Source of the DNA: Saccharum officinarum
Lineage: Eukaryota; Streptophyta; Magnoliopsida; Poales; Poaceae
Reading direction: 5' to 3'
DNA length: 64,000 nt
Assembly (NCBI GenBank): GCA_020631735.1
Contig: CM036199.1
Location: 17,587,553-17,651,552 of the forward strand
This document shows positions 47,985 to 59,857 of this stretch, one piece after another. Position 1 is the stretch's first letter, and every line of letters starts with the position of its first letter. The position numbers and the translations under genes are program-made. The notes beneath the pieces are model-generated. The model was not told the origin of the DNA. It saw nothing but the letters and a program-made list of their open reading frames with translations, and ran no database searches.

Positions 47985-50213
47985 ATGGCGGCGGCGGCGC
48001 AGCTGCACGGATCGGCTGCGGCCACGGCGGCATATAGCCGGACTCGAGCCTCCTCAGTTCCTTCCTCATGCCGGTGGCCGCAGAGCCTTCTAGCTGGTTC
48101 CCCGAAGGTATGCCTCGGACTCGAGTGCTAAACCCTAACTTGGTAGTCTTGAAGCTCTTGCCCCTGTGTGTACGATCGTTTTCTGCGAGGAACCTGGTAT
48201 AAGGGTTACATGGACATTCGTCAAGACCATATGGAAATGAGATCCGATGGGATCGCGAAGAGGTGAGGGAGAGGAATCAGAAGAGGTTATGTGATGACTT
48301 GGTGTTGGTGGGCATTTGGGCAGAAATTGAGTTCTTGTTTCGTGGCTTGAGATCTATTTGTTACTACAGTAGGGTTGGTTTATGTATAAAATGATGAGCT
48401 GAAGGCAGTAGCGGTGTGGCCGTGTTCTTCCGGTGTCCTCTGTCTCAGCAAATTTCCAATTCCCTGCTGAATTGAGCTCTTGGTCTCGAGGAGTCAAGGA
48501 TTCTATCGGCAATTATGTGTTTGTCAGAACCTAGAGCCTAGAAGGACTGTCTTTTGACTCTCCTGTCCTTAAGTGGACAAAATTGATCCTGGATTGTGAT
48601 CTGAAACATATGAATGTTTTATTTTCTCTGAACAATGTGCTTAATATGTTATGGATATAGGTATTTCCATGCATTCTGTGTGTATGTTGATATTTGTATT
48701 TTTTTCTCAAAATATTATAATAAGGCGTTGATGTTAACCGCAGTATTGACCTGCGCTCTTGCCACAAGTTTGCTTGGTTATAATAATCAGAGGATCGGTT
48801 AACATGTTTTGTTTTTCTCCACAGCTTTCGATTTCTACAAGTGGAGTATGTATGAAGCCATTTGCTTTTGCTGCTAAACTTTCAACAAAATGTGCCAATG
48901 AGAATGCTCGAGTTGAAGAGTTAGATTTGCAATCAGACCAGATGAAGGAATTACAGGTGGAGGAGCATGTTATTCCTCAGAAGAGGAGTGCTAAAATCCA
49001 TGACTTTTGCCTTGGGATCCCTTTTGGTAAGTTTGAGTTTCAATAATGTATAACTTTACTGTGTGCTTAGATGGATATAAATCGCACACAGGAGACTTCT
49101 ATGTTGTATCAAGTGCCAGTTTTCTGAAAGATGTTTGGCAGCTTTCAAGGAATTAAGAGCTGGTCATAGCATAAATTGTTCAAAGTTGTTCTAAATGTGT
49201 TGATTGCAAACATAGTTTCATTTCCTTGATAGCAAAGCTGTTCTAAATTCATTACCTAACATGTTATGTTATATAGAGATCTGATGTGGCAAATAATAAT
49301 CTTAACTCTTAAGACTACTGAAAATCAGCAGCATCATTTCTTCTTTTCTTGTGCTTCCATACTTAAAACTTGATGACAAATTTTTCTGCTTTCTTGTGCT
49401 TCCATACTTAAAACTTGATGACAAATTGTTTTACTGGCCTTGTTCTTCTCACACGCGTGGCATCCGGTATTTCTGAGCGGTTCAGTATTTTTAAGTTTTG
49501 GAAATATCAACTTGGTTGTCATTCATGTATTGACATACAGATAAGTGAAAGAATGATACTTCATTTGGTAATGCAGGCGGTCTTTTATTCTCTATGGGGC
49601 TTCTAGGATACATCTTCTCCAGAAGCACCATAAGTCTTGTCTTGGGTATTGCGCCAGGGCTCGCCACGCTGCTACTTGGTACTCTCAGTCTAAAGTTTTG
49701 GAGGAGCGGCAGATCCAGCTTCCTTCTTATCTTGGCCCAAGCAGGTAGAATGAATATCATCATCCTAAGCTTTGTGTTACAAAGTATCCGAGTTACAATG
49801 TAATCGCATTGAAACTAGGTGTGCCTGTGTCCCATTGCTTATCAACCTGCTCTTCCTGTGTTTTTGCAGCAATTTCTGCTTTCCTGGCATGGAAGTACTC
49901 TCATGCTTACTTCTTGGTAACTCCTTTAACTCGTACACAATATATAGTACAATTACTGTCTTAATATAGTGTTAATCTTTACTTCTGTGTGCAGACAAAT
50001 AGACTCCTTCCTTGGGGCTTCTATGCTTCACTGAGGTAATTTTGTCTATACTGTCCATCTCCATCCAACGCCGTTTTCCCCTTTGTACAAGATCTGATGT
50101 TCTCTCCTGCTTGAAAATCATGCAGCACTGCAATGGGTTGTTTCTACGCCTATGTGCTGCTTGCAGGAGGAAATCCCCCACCTAAGAAGTTGGCAGCCAT
50201 TCCACCGCAGTAG
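47985..50213 (+). CDS. FAX/TMEM14 fatty-acid export protein, plastid
   Basis: Small membrane protein of the TMEM14/FATTY ACID EXPORT family, proposed to move free fatty acids across the plastid inner envelope. Exons: 47985-48107, 48825-49026, 49577-49744, 49870-49916, 49995-50035, 50126-50213; 222 residues. The start ATGGCGGCGGC gives an Ala/Ser/Arg-rich transit peptide of about 60-70 residues, then a charged linker (VEELDLQSDQMKELQVEEH). The TMEM14 domain begins at KIHDFCLGIPFGGLLF and has four hydrophobic helices with Gly-rich packing motifs: SMGLLGYIFS, GIAPGLATLLLG, SSFLLILAQAAISAFLAW and TAMGCFYAYVLLAGG. It ends PPPKKLAAIPPQ. No lesions. The FAX paralogue number is not settled from sequence alone. 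Confidence 0.85.
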
Positions 50214-50919
50214 AAAGAGGAATTTGGTTTAGGATCAGTGTGGGTTGACCTTTCTTTCATCATGTGTCAGCTAGTATAGTAAAATTTTGATTGTCTTCCT
50301 ATGTATATTCTTCAATCTTCGTTCACTGCTGGCTGGGCCTTTGGTTTTGTATTCTGGTAACCTGAAACTTTGAGCAAATAAAGATTCAGAGGACAATGGC
50401 CCTGCCTCCAGTGAACATGCTGTTTCCTTCCACATGAATGAACGTGATAAAGATAAGCTTGCTCAGCATCTACTTGATACATTTGAACTCCACCCGAGAA
50501 ATCTGAGGTGTTTTGTAGTCAAGATGAGCTCGTACCTTCAGTACTCAAATGAATGGACATAAGTTTTCTTGTGCAAACTACATCATGCTTATGCAGTCGT
50601 TTTAACAAGCTGCACACAACACAAGCATTAGTTACAATCTCTGGTTATGCAGTCAAGGTACACAAGAACACGCAAAAAACATACTCTCGGCGTCGGAAAA
50701 AAGAAAAAGAAAAAGGAAAACAAAAAGAGTACACACAAGCACACGAAAAATGGATACTCTCGGCGTTTTGGGAAAAAAAAGAAAGGAAAAAGAGATAGTC
50801 TCGATTCCTGTGAATTTTAGTTTTATATAAGGACATATTTTGCCAGGAACAAGAAAAGGCACGTTACCGTATTTGAATGGGTTTGCATTTTGCAAGAAAA
50901 GTATAGGTTTTCATAAAGG
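50214..50919. other. FAX 3' flank with A-rich duplicated segment
   Basis: AATAAAGATTCAGAGG near 50378 is a polyadenylation candidate. At 50665-50790 an ATACTCTCGGCGT word followed by an A/G-rich stretch occurs twice in tandem. No gene seen. Confidence 0.5.
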
Positions 50920-51805
50920 AAAAAGTCCACATTGCCTCACTTAACTTTTGCGAAAGCCTGCTTTTCCTCTCTGAACTCCCAAACTGGGTAAACCACCTCC
51001 ATGAACTTTTAAAACAGTTTGTTTTACCTCAATGATCGATTATAAGCGGCTTTCAAAGGTGTTTTGTCTTTTTCTTTTTTTATTTATTTTGGCGGAATCT
51101 TTGAAAAATCATAGTAAATCATGGAAAAATCATAAAATGAAAGAATCTAATTTTGTTGAACTCTACATGAGTAGATCTACAGTGAACATATAATATGGTA
51201 TCCTTTAGTATAAATTTTTTGCTATAGCTTTAGATCTATGCTTTTCTATAATTAATTTATAGCTGCAATTTCTATAGTCCAATTTGTGGTGAAATTTTAT
51301 GGTGGACTAATATTGTATGCTTGAACTGTAGTAAAAATTTCATACTTATTGGATTATGTATAATTTAGTTATAGATTTATTAATAAGTATAAAATTTTTA
51401 CTAAAGTTCAAGCATACAATAATTAGACCACCTTAAAAAATTCACCACAAGTGGACCATAGAAACTGCAACTATGTATTAATTACAGAAAAGCATAGATC
51501 TAAAGCTACAGCAAAAAAATTTATACTAAAATATACTATATTGTATGTTCACTATGTAGATTTACTCATGTGGAGTCTAACATAATTCGATTTTATATTT
51601 TATGATTTTTCTGTGATTTACTATGATTTTTTTAAAGATTTAGCTAAAATAAAAAAAAGATAAAATCGTCTTTGAAAACCGCTTATAACCGGTCAGGGAA
51701 TAAAACGAATGGTTTTATAAGTTTAGGCTACCCGGTTTTAGAGTTTAGGAATAAACTCTGATTTTCACAAAAGTTAAGGGAGGCATGTTGACTTTTTTTT
51801 TCCGT
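50920..51805. repeat. Foldback element 1
   Basis: Arms of about 420 bases face each other around 51365. The left end has AAGGAAAAAGTCCACATTGC and an inner GTAGATCTACAGTGAACATA-type block; the right arm ends with AAGTTAAGGGAGGCATGTTG and CTTTTTTTTTCCG. The interior holds inverted copies of AAAATCATAGTAAATCA. No coding potential. Probably a non-autonomous Mutator- or foldback-class element. Confidence 0.75.
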
Positions 51806-51811
51806 TTTCAT

Positions 51812-52930
51812 AAGGAAAAAGTCTATTTTTCCTCCCCCAACTCTCACAAAAGTTCACTTTTCCTCCCTCAACTTCAAAACCGGATAAACCACCTCCCTCA
51901 ACTTTTCAAACCGTGCATTTTACCTCCCTCGAGCGGTTTTGAAGGCGGTTTTGCTACAGTAAACGGCGGTATGCTACAGTGTCTAGTGGTTTTGCTACAG
52001 TGCCCATGTTTTTGTCTTTTCTTTTTTTATTTATTTCTGCTGAATCTTTAAAAAATCATAGTAAATCACAGAAAAATCATAAAATGGAAAATCTAATTTT
52101 GTTGCACTCCACATGAGTAGATCTACACAGTGAACATATAATATGGTATGCTTTAGTACAAAGTTTTTGCTATGAAAGTTTTGTCTTTTTCTTTTTTATT
52201 TATTTGACTGAATCTTTGAAAAATCATAGTAAATCACAGAAAAATCATAAAATAGAAAATCTAATTTTGTTGGACTCCACATGAGTAGATCTAGATAGTA
52301 AATATATAATATGGTATGCTTTAGTCCAACAAAATAATTATAGAAGCAGCAGCTATGAATTATTGCAATTAATTATAGAAAAACATAGATCTAAAGCTAC
52401 AACAAAAATTTTGTACTAAAATATACCATATTATATGTTCACTATATAGATATGCTCATGTGGAGTCTAACAAAATTAGATTTTCTATTTTATAATTTTT
52501 TTTGTAATTTACTATGATTTTTCAAAGATTCACCCGAAATAAATAAAAAAGAAAAAGGCAAAACCTTCGTAGCAAAAACTTTGTACTAAAACATACCATA
52601 TTATATGTTCACTGTGTAGATCTAATCATGTGGAGTGCAACAAAATTGGATTTTCCATTTTATGATTTTTCTGTGATTTACTATGATTTTTTAAAGATTC
52701 AGCCGAAATAAATAAAAAAAGAAAAGACAAAAACATGGGCACTGTAGCAAAACCACTGGACACTGTAGCATACCGCCGTTTACTGTAGCAAAACCGCCTT
52801 CAAAACCACTCGGGGGAGGTAAAATGCACGGTTTGAAAAGTTGAGGGATGTGGTTTATCCGGTTTTGAAGTTGAGGGAGAAAAAATGGACTTTTGTGATA
52901 GTTGGGGGAGGAAAAATAGACTTTTTCCTT
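51812..52930. repeat. Foldback element 2
   Basis: A second, related inverted repeat starts AAGGAAAAAGTCTATTTTTC and ends with the inverse AAAAATAGACTTTTTCCTT. Terminal parts carry reiterated CCTCCCTCAACTT words and GCTACAGT words (ACGGCGGTATGCTACAGT) near both inner ends. The arms contain two direct copies of a GAATCTTTRAAAAATCATAG block. It ends about 20 bases before the SmD1 promoter elements. Confidence 0.78.
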
Positions 52931-52950
52931 TTCATAAAGCTCAATCAAAT

Positions 52951-53026
52951 GGCCCAACAAAGGCCCAACTAAGCCGCTCGAACCGCCTCCCACCCGTCGG
53001 CCAGATCAGCCTTCAAACTAGGGTTT
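52951..53026 (+). promoter_or_regulatory. SmD1 promoter: two site II and a telo-box
   Basis: GGCCCA occurs at 52951-52956 and 52962-52967 (site II, TGGGCC on the other strand) and TAGGGTTT at 53019-53026 (telo-box on the minus strand). This pair is typical of plant genes for translation and ribonucleoprotein components expressed in dividing cells. No TATA box is needed in this promoter type. Confidence 0.65.
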
Positions 53027-53130
53027 ACTCCTCCCGCTCCGAGAAAGCCAACAAGCGTCTCAGCTCCGCCGGCTGCCTCCGCGCTTTCTCCCCGCCGCCG
53101 CCGCTCCTTCCCTACGCCAGGCCCGCCAAG

Positions 53131-54982
53131 ATGAAGCTCGTCAGGTAACTCCCCCGTACTCGTTTTCCCTTTGTTCGGATTGGCTCCTCTTTGCCCTTCC
53201 TCGCCACTCCGTTTGGTACGAACCTCGCCTAATTTGGTGCTCGATTTGGGGTTTCGCCGCAGGTTCCTTATGAAGCTGAACAATGAGACGGTCACCATCG
53301 AGCTCAAGAACGGCACGGTTGTACACGGCACCATCACCGGTACGCTTCGACTCTAACCTCTAGCGGGGCCGCCGGGAAACCTTTAAATTTCTGCGATCTG
53401 AAGAGGCTTCAAATTTTAGGGTTTTTGTCCTATGCTTGTATGTTTACTTTCTTAGGATTTGTTCAGCTCGATCTGAAGAGGTAGTGTGATTTGCTTGTGT
53501 ACCGTGTTGTTTGTCTGGGAGCCAACTGCTGTTTGACTTAGTTTTAGAGACAATAGAGTTGAGCATGCCTTTTGTGTACAGCTCTTGTATCTGTTATGCG
53601 CCACAAGTCTTTTTGAATAAAACCATGTGTAGTTTACGCTATCCCACTGAAATTTGCTATTTGGGTATATTCAATTAGACTTGGATTTTTACTCCTTTGT
53701 TCTGCCTGGTTCATAGCCTCATAGGAGATTTGCTTAACCCTAAATTTCCTGTAGAATTTCTTTAATCAATAGAGCATTCCTGTCAAGTGATGTCTAGTAG
53801 GGCCTTGTTTAGTTGGTGAAAATTTAGAATTTTTCTAACTGTAGCACTTTCGTTTGTATTTGACAATTAGTGTCCAATTATAGACTAATTAGGCTCAAAA
53901 GATTCGTCTTGTGATTTATAACTAAACTGTGCAATTAGTTATTTTTTATCTATATTTAATGCTTCATGCATGCGTGCAAAAGTTGATGTGACGGAGAGAG
54001 AGTGAAAATTTTTCAACTTTAGCCTTGGATCTAAACAAGGCCTAGGTAGGGATAGTTGAATTTTTCAATTGGTTCCCTTAAGTCCTAGATCCATTATTGC
54101 TAGGGAATAGTCACCTGGTCAGATGTCTGTTAAAACAATGGGCATTGCATCAGTTGGTAATTCAAGTGCGCACTTGAGTTTGCAATTGTTTTAGCTTCTC
54201 ATGGATTTGTGCCGTTTCCTTGAGGAATTTAATACATGTGAAACATAGATGATCTCATATACTATTTCATATACTGAAATACATAGATGATGCTAGTGGA
54301 GAATATCGATTCTTCTTCCTAAGAAGGGTTTCTTGGGAAATCTGGATTGGAATGCTAGAACTTTCTAGATCTTTGCCTGTAAACTACATTTTGATGTTAG
54401 GGGTATGCAAAAGTTCATTCACAAGAGGGGAATATACACAATGAAAGGCTAATTTTGAACTTTCCTTTTCTTTCTGCTAAAATTCAGGAAATCACTGTTT
54501 GATTGCAGTTTTGGTCCCTGAACGGTTTACTCTCACAATATTATGATCCACACATATTTTTTTGCTAATACTGATGAGATTAATTTTGGATCATGGTTTA
54601 GTTTTTACACCATATCTTCTGATTCATGCACATTTTTCGTAGGTGTTGACATAAGCATGAACACTCATCTGAAGACAGTGAAGCTTACACTGAAAGGGAA
54701 GAACCCTGTAACACTTGACCACCTCAGCGTGCGAGGAAACAACATTCGCTATTACATTCTTCCTGACAGCTTAAACTTGGAAACTTTGCTGGTAGAGGAA
54801 ACCCCTAGGGTCAAGCCGAAGAAGCCAACTACAGGTTTGGTTTCCAGACCTTTGTTCTGATTGAGTCTAATTGTTACTAACGATACCAACTGACTGGTCA
54901 ATGTTTGTTCTATTCAGGAAAGCCCTTGGGGCGTGGTCGCGGCCGTGGTCGTGGACGTGGTCGGGGCCGGGGGCCACGCTGA
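53131..54982 (+). CDS. SmD1: Small nuclear ribonucleoprotein SmD1
   Basis: Core Sm-ring protein of U1, U2, U4 and U5 snRNPs, acting in pre-mRNA splicing in the nucleus. Exons: 53131-53144, 53263-53339, 54643-54834, 54918-54982; 115 residues, the standard SmD1 length. The protein begins [20 protein letters not shown], the Sm1 motif includes [20 protein letters not shown], and Sm2 ends [15 protein letters not shown]. The C-terminal tail is a Gly-Arg repeat (GRGRGRGRG...), the usual target of arginine methylation. The first coding exon has only 14 bases. Intron 2 is long and contains a MITE (53801-54042). No lesion. Confidence 0.97.
53801..54042. mobile_element. Tourist-like MITE in SmD1 intron 2
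   Basis: Ends GGCCTTGTTTAGTTGG and GATCTAAACAAGGCC form a clear inverted repeat, with TAG at 53798-53800 and 54043-54045. The inner GACTAATTAGGCTCAAAAG and GCTTCATGCATGCG segments are shared with family B; the termini are closer to family A. 242 bp, no coding potential. Confidence 0.85.
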
Positions 54983-55928
54983 GCTTTACTGTTCCCCTGC
55001 TGTCGGCTCTCTTGCCTGACGAGTTTCCCGTACAATGTAACATCTTTCCCCTGCACGCTATTTGAAAGAATGTTGCATTGTTACCCTTCCGATGAACGTG
55101 GATGAAATATCTCAATCTCGTAGTTCTTGTTGTGGTGATCACCCTGTCTACTTGGCCTATCATTCATGTCTGTCTTAGGTTTACACTGTAGTTAATTCGT
55201 AATGTCTTTCCCCTGGCATACATATAAGATGCCGCAGAACTTTGGATATCTAAGGTTGTATGCTTGTGTTTTCACATGGGGATTATTGATCTGGAGCTAT
55301 GCCTTGCAGTTGTGTCTGCCTCTATTTGATCTTTAGCAATGCTTGAAGCTAAATTCGCATCGATCGGAGATACTGATTTTGCTGAAGGTCTATCTGCAAT
55401 TTTCTCTCATACGACGTGCTGTTGACCTGTATCGAGTTTTCTGCTGTACTGACGAAACGTGCTCGGTAAAGGAAAGGATGCCGGGATCATCTGAAGCTGT
55501 TGAGCTTGAATTGCCATGATCGCTAGCTGTTGATTCTTTTGTCTTAGGATGTTTTGTTTTTTGTTTTGGTAACAAAATGAGCCATTCGTTTTCTTTCTAA
55601 CGTTTACATGGTTCAGAGTTGGTCAAAGTCGACAAGATCAGCTTACGAACAGAGATGGAGATGTTAGTGGCGTGACATTGATGTGATTGGACATAGTAAA
55701 CAGTCATACTCCGTGCCCATTGCTCACCTTGATTTCTCCCACTTTGGTCGGCGTCACCTGACAGTGTTCACTGTTGAGTAGCACCGGATACTCCTTACGC
55801 ATAAAATGATTTTGACCCTTAGTTTCTCTTCTAACATTCGGTCAATTGCTACAAAATCAATATAATCTCAGAGATACTTTTAACCAAAAAAAAACAGTTG
55901 ATGCAAGTTTTATATCCTTAACTTGTTT
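54983..55928. other. SmD1 3' flank
   Basis: Contains the SmD1 3' untranslated region (ATGAAATATCTC near 55103) and AT-balanced spacer. No exon or element is recognised. Confidence 0.5.
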
Positions 55929-58150
55929 TTATAGTATAGTGCCCGTGCTAACGCCACGGCTTTATTTTAGGGATACACATAAAACAACCAAACGACGATG
56001 TTTTTTCCATTGTTTAAGTTTCACGCAATTGTATATGACTTGTATATAATCCGGAAAACACTTATCTCGCCTCAACCATCTAATTTACGATTTGCTAGTT
56101 GATTGCCCATGCAAATAAACGTCACACAAGAGCAGAAAATAATAAACACAATAAAATAAGCATGAAAAAAATAGTAACACATTTTCGAAATGAATCAGTG
56201 GAGTCACCAATAATCTTTTCTTGCATGACAAACATAATAATTTGCATATGATACATGATGAGTTAAAGTTTTCCTTTGAATAATAAGCATTTCTTTCAAT
56301 TTTGAGTTTGGGCAAAATAAGAGCTATTCCGTAGTTCGTTTCATCTCACAAGAGTCGAGCTTGAGTTTGGACAAAATAAGAGCTATTCCCTAGTTCGTTT
56401 CATCTCACAAGAGTCGAGCAGTCAGCTCTTAGATCTTTCTCTCTTGCTGTAATGCATGAATATTTCATTTGCCCCCAAAACATATTTTCCTGCTTTCAAC
56501 CAACAAAAAGCGATTCAGTGACTTCTTCGAGTCCAGGAGGTCTGTCAGGTAGTCCTTTTCTTTTCTACAAACACCATCACCAGAAAACCATCTCATGAGA
56601 TTTATTATGTCAGTTCCAAATGCCTATTTTCAATGCACAAAGGTTTAGTCCAATGAAATTTATTATGTCAGTCAAACATATCATCTGCAATGTAATTCGG
56701 CTAAATAACAGGCTTTTAATACGGCCTCAAACAAATGAGAAAATTGAAAATACCGCAGTTGTCAAAAGTATGGGGGCTCCAAGGATAGATTGAATAACCT
56801 ATTAATATTTATGGATTTTTTTTGTATTTCTTTCCAGTTGATGCTCGTATTTTAAAAAAGGTTAATGCTCGTATTACAGAGATGAAGATGAATAGTGATA
56901 CTTAAACAAAACTAAATCGAGCATGCACACTGGAAAACACAGTGCTGTTTGTTGCTTGTGAGCTCACCGGTGCAGCTGGGATGCAGTGATGCATCGACCC
57001 GCACAAAGAATTGGTCAATCTGCATACCAGGATTATGGAAAGACATTCTGAGTAGACTTCTGGGATGCATGTACATATCAAACGTTGAGGCATGATAGCC
57101 CATGCTTGTGGCATGCATTATTCAATACTGACAGTTCGCACACACGTCCAACCGAGAATCAGATCCACTGTGTCTTGCGGGAACACCTCCTTGCCGATTG
57201 AGTTATCTGAAGGACCAGGCCACGGGCGTGCAGGGATACAGCGTAAGAACACGGGCGTGCAGGGATATCAGACACTGAAATCACAGAAAGGCAATGTAAG
57301 CAGGCACCAGGCAAATCGAGAAACGAGCGCCTGACTTACCAACTTTCGATCAAGCCTGCGACAACAACGGCGATGCAGGGTGCTGCTGGCTTTCCTGCAC
57401 CTATGGCGGCAGCGAGGCCTTGGATAGGATGTACTACGGGCTACATCTATACCAAATTAGAAATAAGATGTATTTCCATATGCTCCTTAGATCAAAGAAA
57501 TCCTGGCATACATGTGGCTACATCTACTGATGTACGAGCTATCAGATCAGATCAGAGAAAGTTAGGGTTAAAGAATTTGGGACCTTCCGATGAAGAAGAG
57601 AAGGGACGACGGCGCGGGGGCGCGCACCGACGCCGCTGGGCGGCCACTGGCCAGGCTGGGCGCAGCACGTCGGCGTTGCTGGGGCCGACTCACGCGATTC
57701 CTGGAGCGCTGCCTACGGAGACCTCCGGGCGAGCGTGGACAGCAGTGGCCGAGGGAGTCCGATGGTGGCCAGGCTGGGCTCGGGGGAAGGAGAAGGAGGA
57801 TGATGCTCTGAGTGTTTGTTTTCTCGGAAAAAAGGAAAAATAATGCGAGAGCTGGGAATCGAACCGGGGTCGTGGATGGTTCGGGCGTGAGGGCCTCGGA
57901 GCGGACTTGGGAGATGGCTGATGAGGAGGTTGATACACTCAATGTGCACCGTTGGATCTGAGTGTGTAAGGAGAGAGAAGATTTACAAGTAAATCTAGAC
58001 CGTTCGTTTTAAAGGTGTTGTTTTTCTTGGTACATTTTTTTTGTGGACGGATGAGTGACTTCTCAGCAGGGACGTTTTCTGGTGTGGATCTAGGAAAGAA
58101 AATGTTGGTGAATTAGTAGGGTAGGTAATATTTTTTTCTCTAGTGTTATT
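55929..58150 (-). mobile_element. Probable reversed Helitron, degenerate ends
   Basis: The left edge ATAGTATAGTGCCCGTGC, then TAACGCCACGG, resembles a Helitron 3' end read on the minus strand, with CTAG altered to CTAT. The right edge region GTGTTATTATTGAGGGA has a TAATAA-type 5' motif on the minus strand. A GC-rich segment (57580-57940) may be captured DNA. GGAATCGAACC at 57855-57865 parallels GATTCGAACC in Helitron 2. A direct repeat TTGAGTTTGG(G/A)CAAAATAAGAG to GTCGAGC lies at 56301-56419. Boundaries uncertain. Confidence 0.4.
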
Positions 58151-58960
58151 ATTGAGGGAGTACTCCCTCGGTCTTAAATTAAATCAACTATTTTGCGCCG
58201 GCTGGTGCGATGTCCGTGGTGTCACCCTAGAACCTGCTGCCTCCGGCATCTACCCACTTCCACCGGTCATCGCTATCACTTTCAGGCTTTCAGCAGGAGC
58301 ATCGTGCGATGTCGTCCGTGCGCCGCCGCACGAACCGTCGGCAATCGATCGGCGGGGCCGGGAGCCGCGGAGCGGTGGCCGGTGGCCGTCCGTACTGCCG
58401 TGCCGTGCGCTGTCGTGTCGATGGCCTCTCCCGAACCAGTCGCGAGGCGGCACACCACGGCCTGCAACTGCAAGCGTCTCGTCCAACTCGTGGATTGGTG
58501 CCGTTCAGCCACGCTAGGCGAACTGCTACCATCCCTAGCCGGCATGGGCGTCTATGATTGTGTTTTCAGTGCTGCAAATGCGACCACCTGGATCGCAATC
58601 CGGTCCCCAAAAGCCTCAAAAGTGAAAACACCGTGGCCCGAGATTATCCGTACTTATGGTCCTCTATATTCATCCTCTATACATCTAAGATTCTCTCATC
58701 TATCTCCAATTCTCCCGCACTCATTCATCCTCTATCTCATCCTCTATCCAACGTGGACCCCACTTGTCAAGATTTTTTTTATTAAATAAAACCCCCCGCC
58801 GGTCTTCCTCCCTCCCATTCTCTCTCTCCCTCCTCTATCTCTCTCCCACTTCCGCCGGCCCCTCCCCTTGCTCCCCCCTCTCTCTCTCTCCCCACGGCGT
58901 CTCTCCGGTGGCGCGGGAGGGCGGCCAGCGAGGGCGGCCAGGCGAGCCGGCCGGGCGTGG
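58151..58960. other. Stowaway fragment and unassigned GC-mixed DNA
   Basis: CTCCCTCGGTCTTAAATTAA at 58163-58182 is a Stowaway-type end without a visible partner. The open frames at 58143-58789 overlap on both strands and show no domain. A pyrimidine-rich stretch with repeated ATCCTCTAT words lies at 58660-58760. Nothing further is recognised. Confidence 0.4.
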
Positions 58961-58969
58961 CGCGGCGGG

Positions 58970-59200
58970 CGGGATGGCTGGGCGCGGCGCGGGCGAGCCG
59001 GCCGGGTGCCATCCGGGCGAGGCGGGACGGTCGTGGGCCTCCTCTGCCGACCGCGCGCCATCCCCTTCTCTTCCCCTCCGATGGCCGGGCGCGGCGCGGG
59101 CGAGCCGGCCGAGCGCGGCTCGGGCGAGGCGGGACGGTCGCGGTTCTCCTCCGCCGGCGGTGCCGCCATCCCCTTCTCTTCCCCTCCGACGGCGGACCTT
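58970..59200. repeat. GC-rich tandem repeat, period about 109
   Basis: CGAGCCGGCCGGGTG at about 58992 recurs as CGAGCCGGCCGAGCG at about 59101; each is followed by GGGCGAGGCGGGACGGTCG and later CCATCCCCTTCTCTTCCCCT. A third, partial unit lies on the left. Long open frames on both strands follow from composition. Confidence 0.7.
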
Positions 59201-59857
59201 CTCATCTCCTTCCCACATGACGAGCGGAGGACGAGGCCGCGCGGGCCCCGCGCCACGCAGGCGCGTAGCGGAAGCTCTGCTCGTCCGCCAGGAGTAGCGG
59301 ACGTCCGTCCGTCCGCAACGATAGCGTGCGGGGTAGCGTACCCCGCTGCGGCCATTTCATCCGCTACGCGCGTTTAGCGGATGACTTTAGCGGACGCGGT
59401 GCGGATAGTCTGATAGCGGTACCGATCATATCCTCTATCCCATCCACCTGTAGCTTGTAGAGTAGCTATCGCCGAATAAATTTGTCCCACATGCCCTGGG
59501 TTTACGCTCGTCCCTCCATCAGCCGTCTGTGCCTTCTCCTGGCCACACTATTATACAGCTTTACACGGCGATGATTCGTACCGTCGGAGAAAAAGAGAGC
59601 CCCTAGTCCATACAGTCCGCGGCGATCAGATTCTTCTTGGCATGGCACAAAGGCAAAAGGCACATCATCATCACGGGTAATCACTCACAGGCTCACAGCT
59701 CTGACCTTCCCTTCGCTGTAGCTTCACCTGTACAAGCGATACCGTCGCCATACCGCCGAAGAGACAGGGCGTAGAGCGACATTGCCTAGCATATTTCCTT
59801 CCGATAAGAACCCCCCTCCCTAACAGTCAGTGAGGTGCCCACCCGGAGACAGGCGCC

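Noticed and set aside
57373..57843. 156-residue plus-strand frame
   Set aside because: It is inside the probable reversed Helitron, overlapped by several minus-strand frames, with no domain.
58764..59377. Long frames on both strands with apparent repeats
   Set aside because: They follow from the 109-bp GC-rich tandem repeat; no domain is visible.
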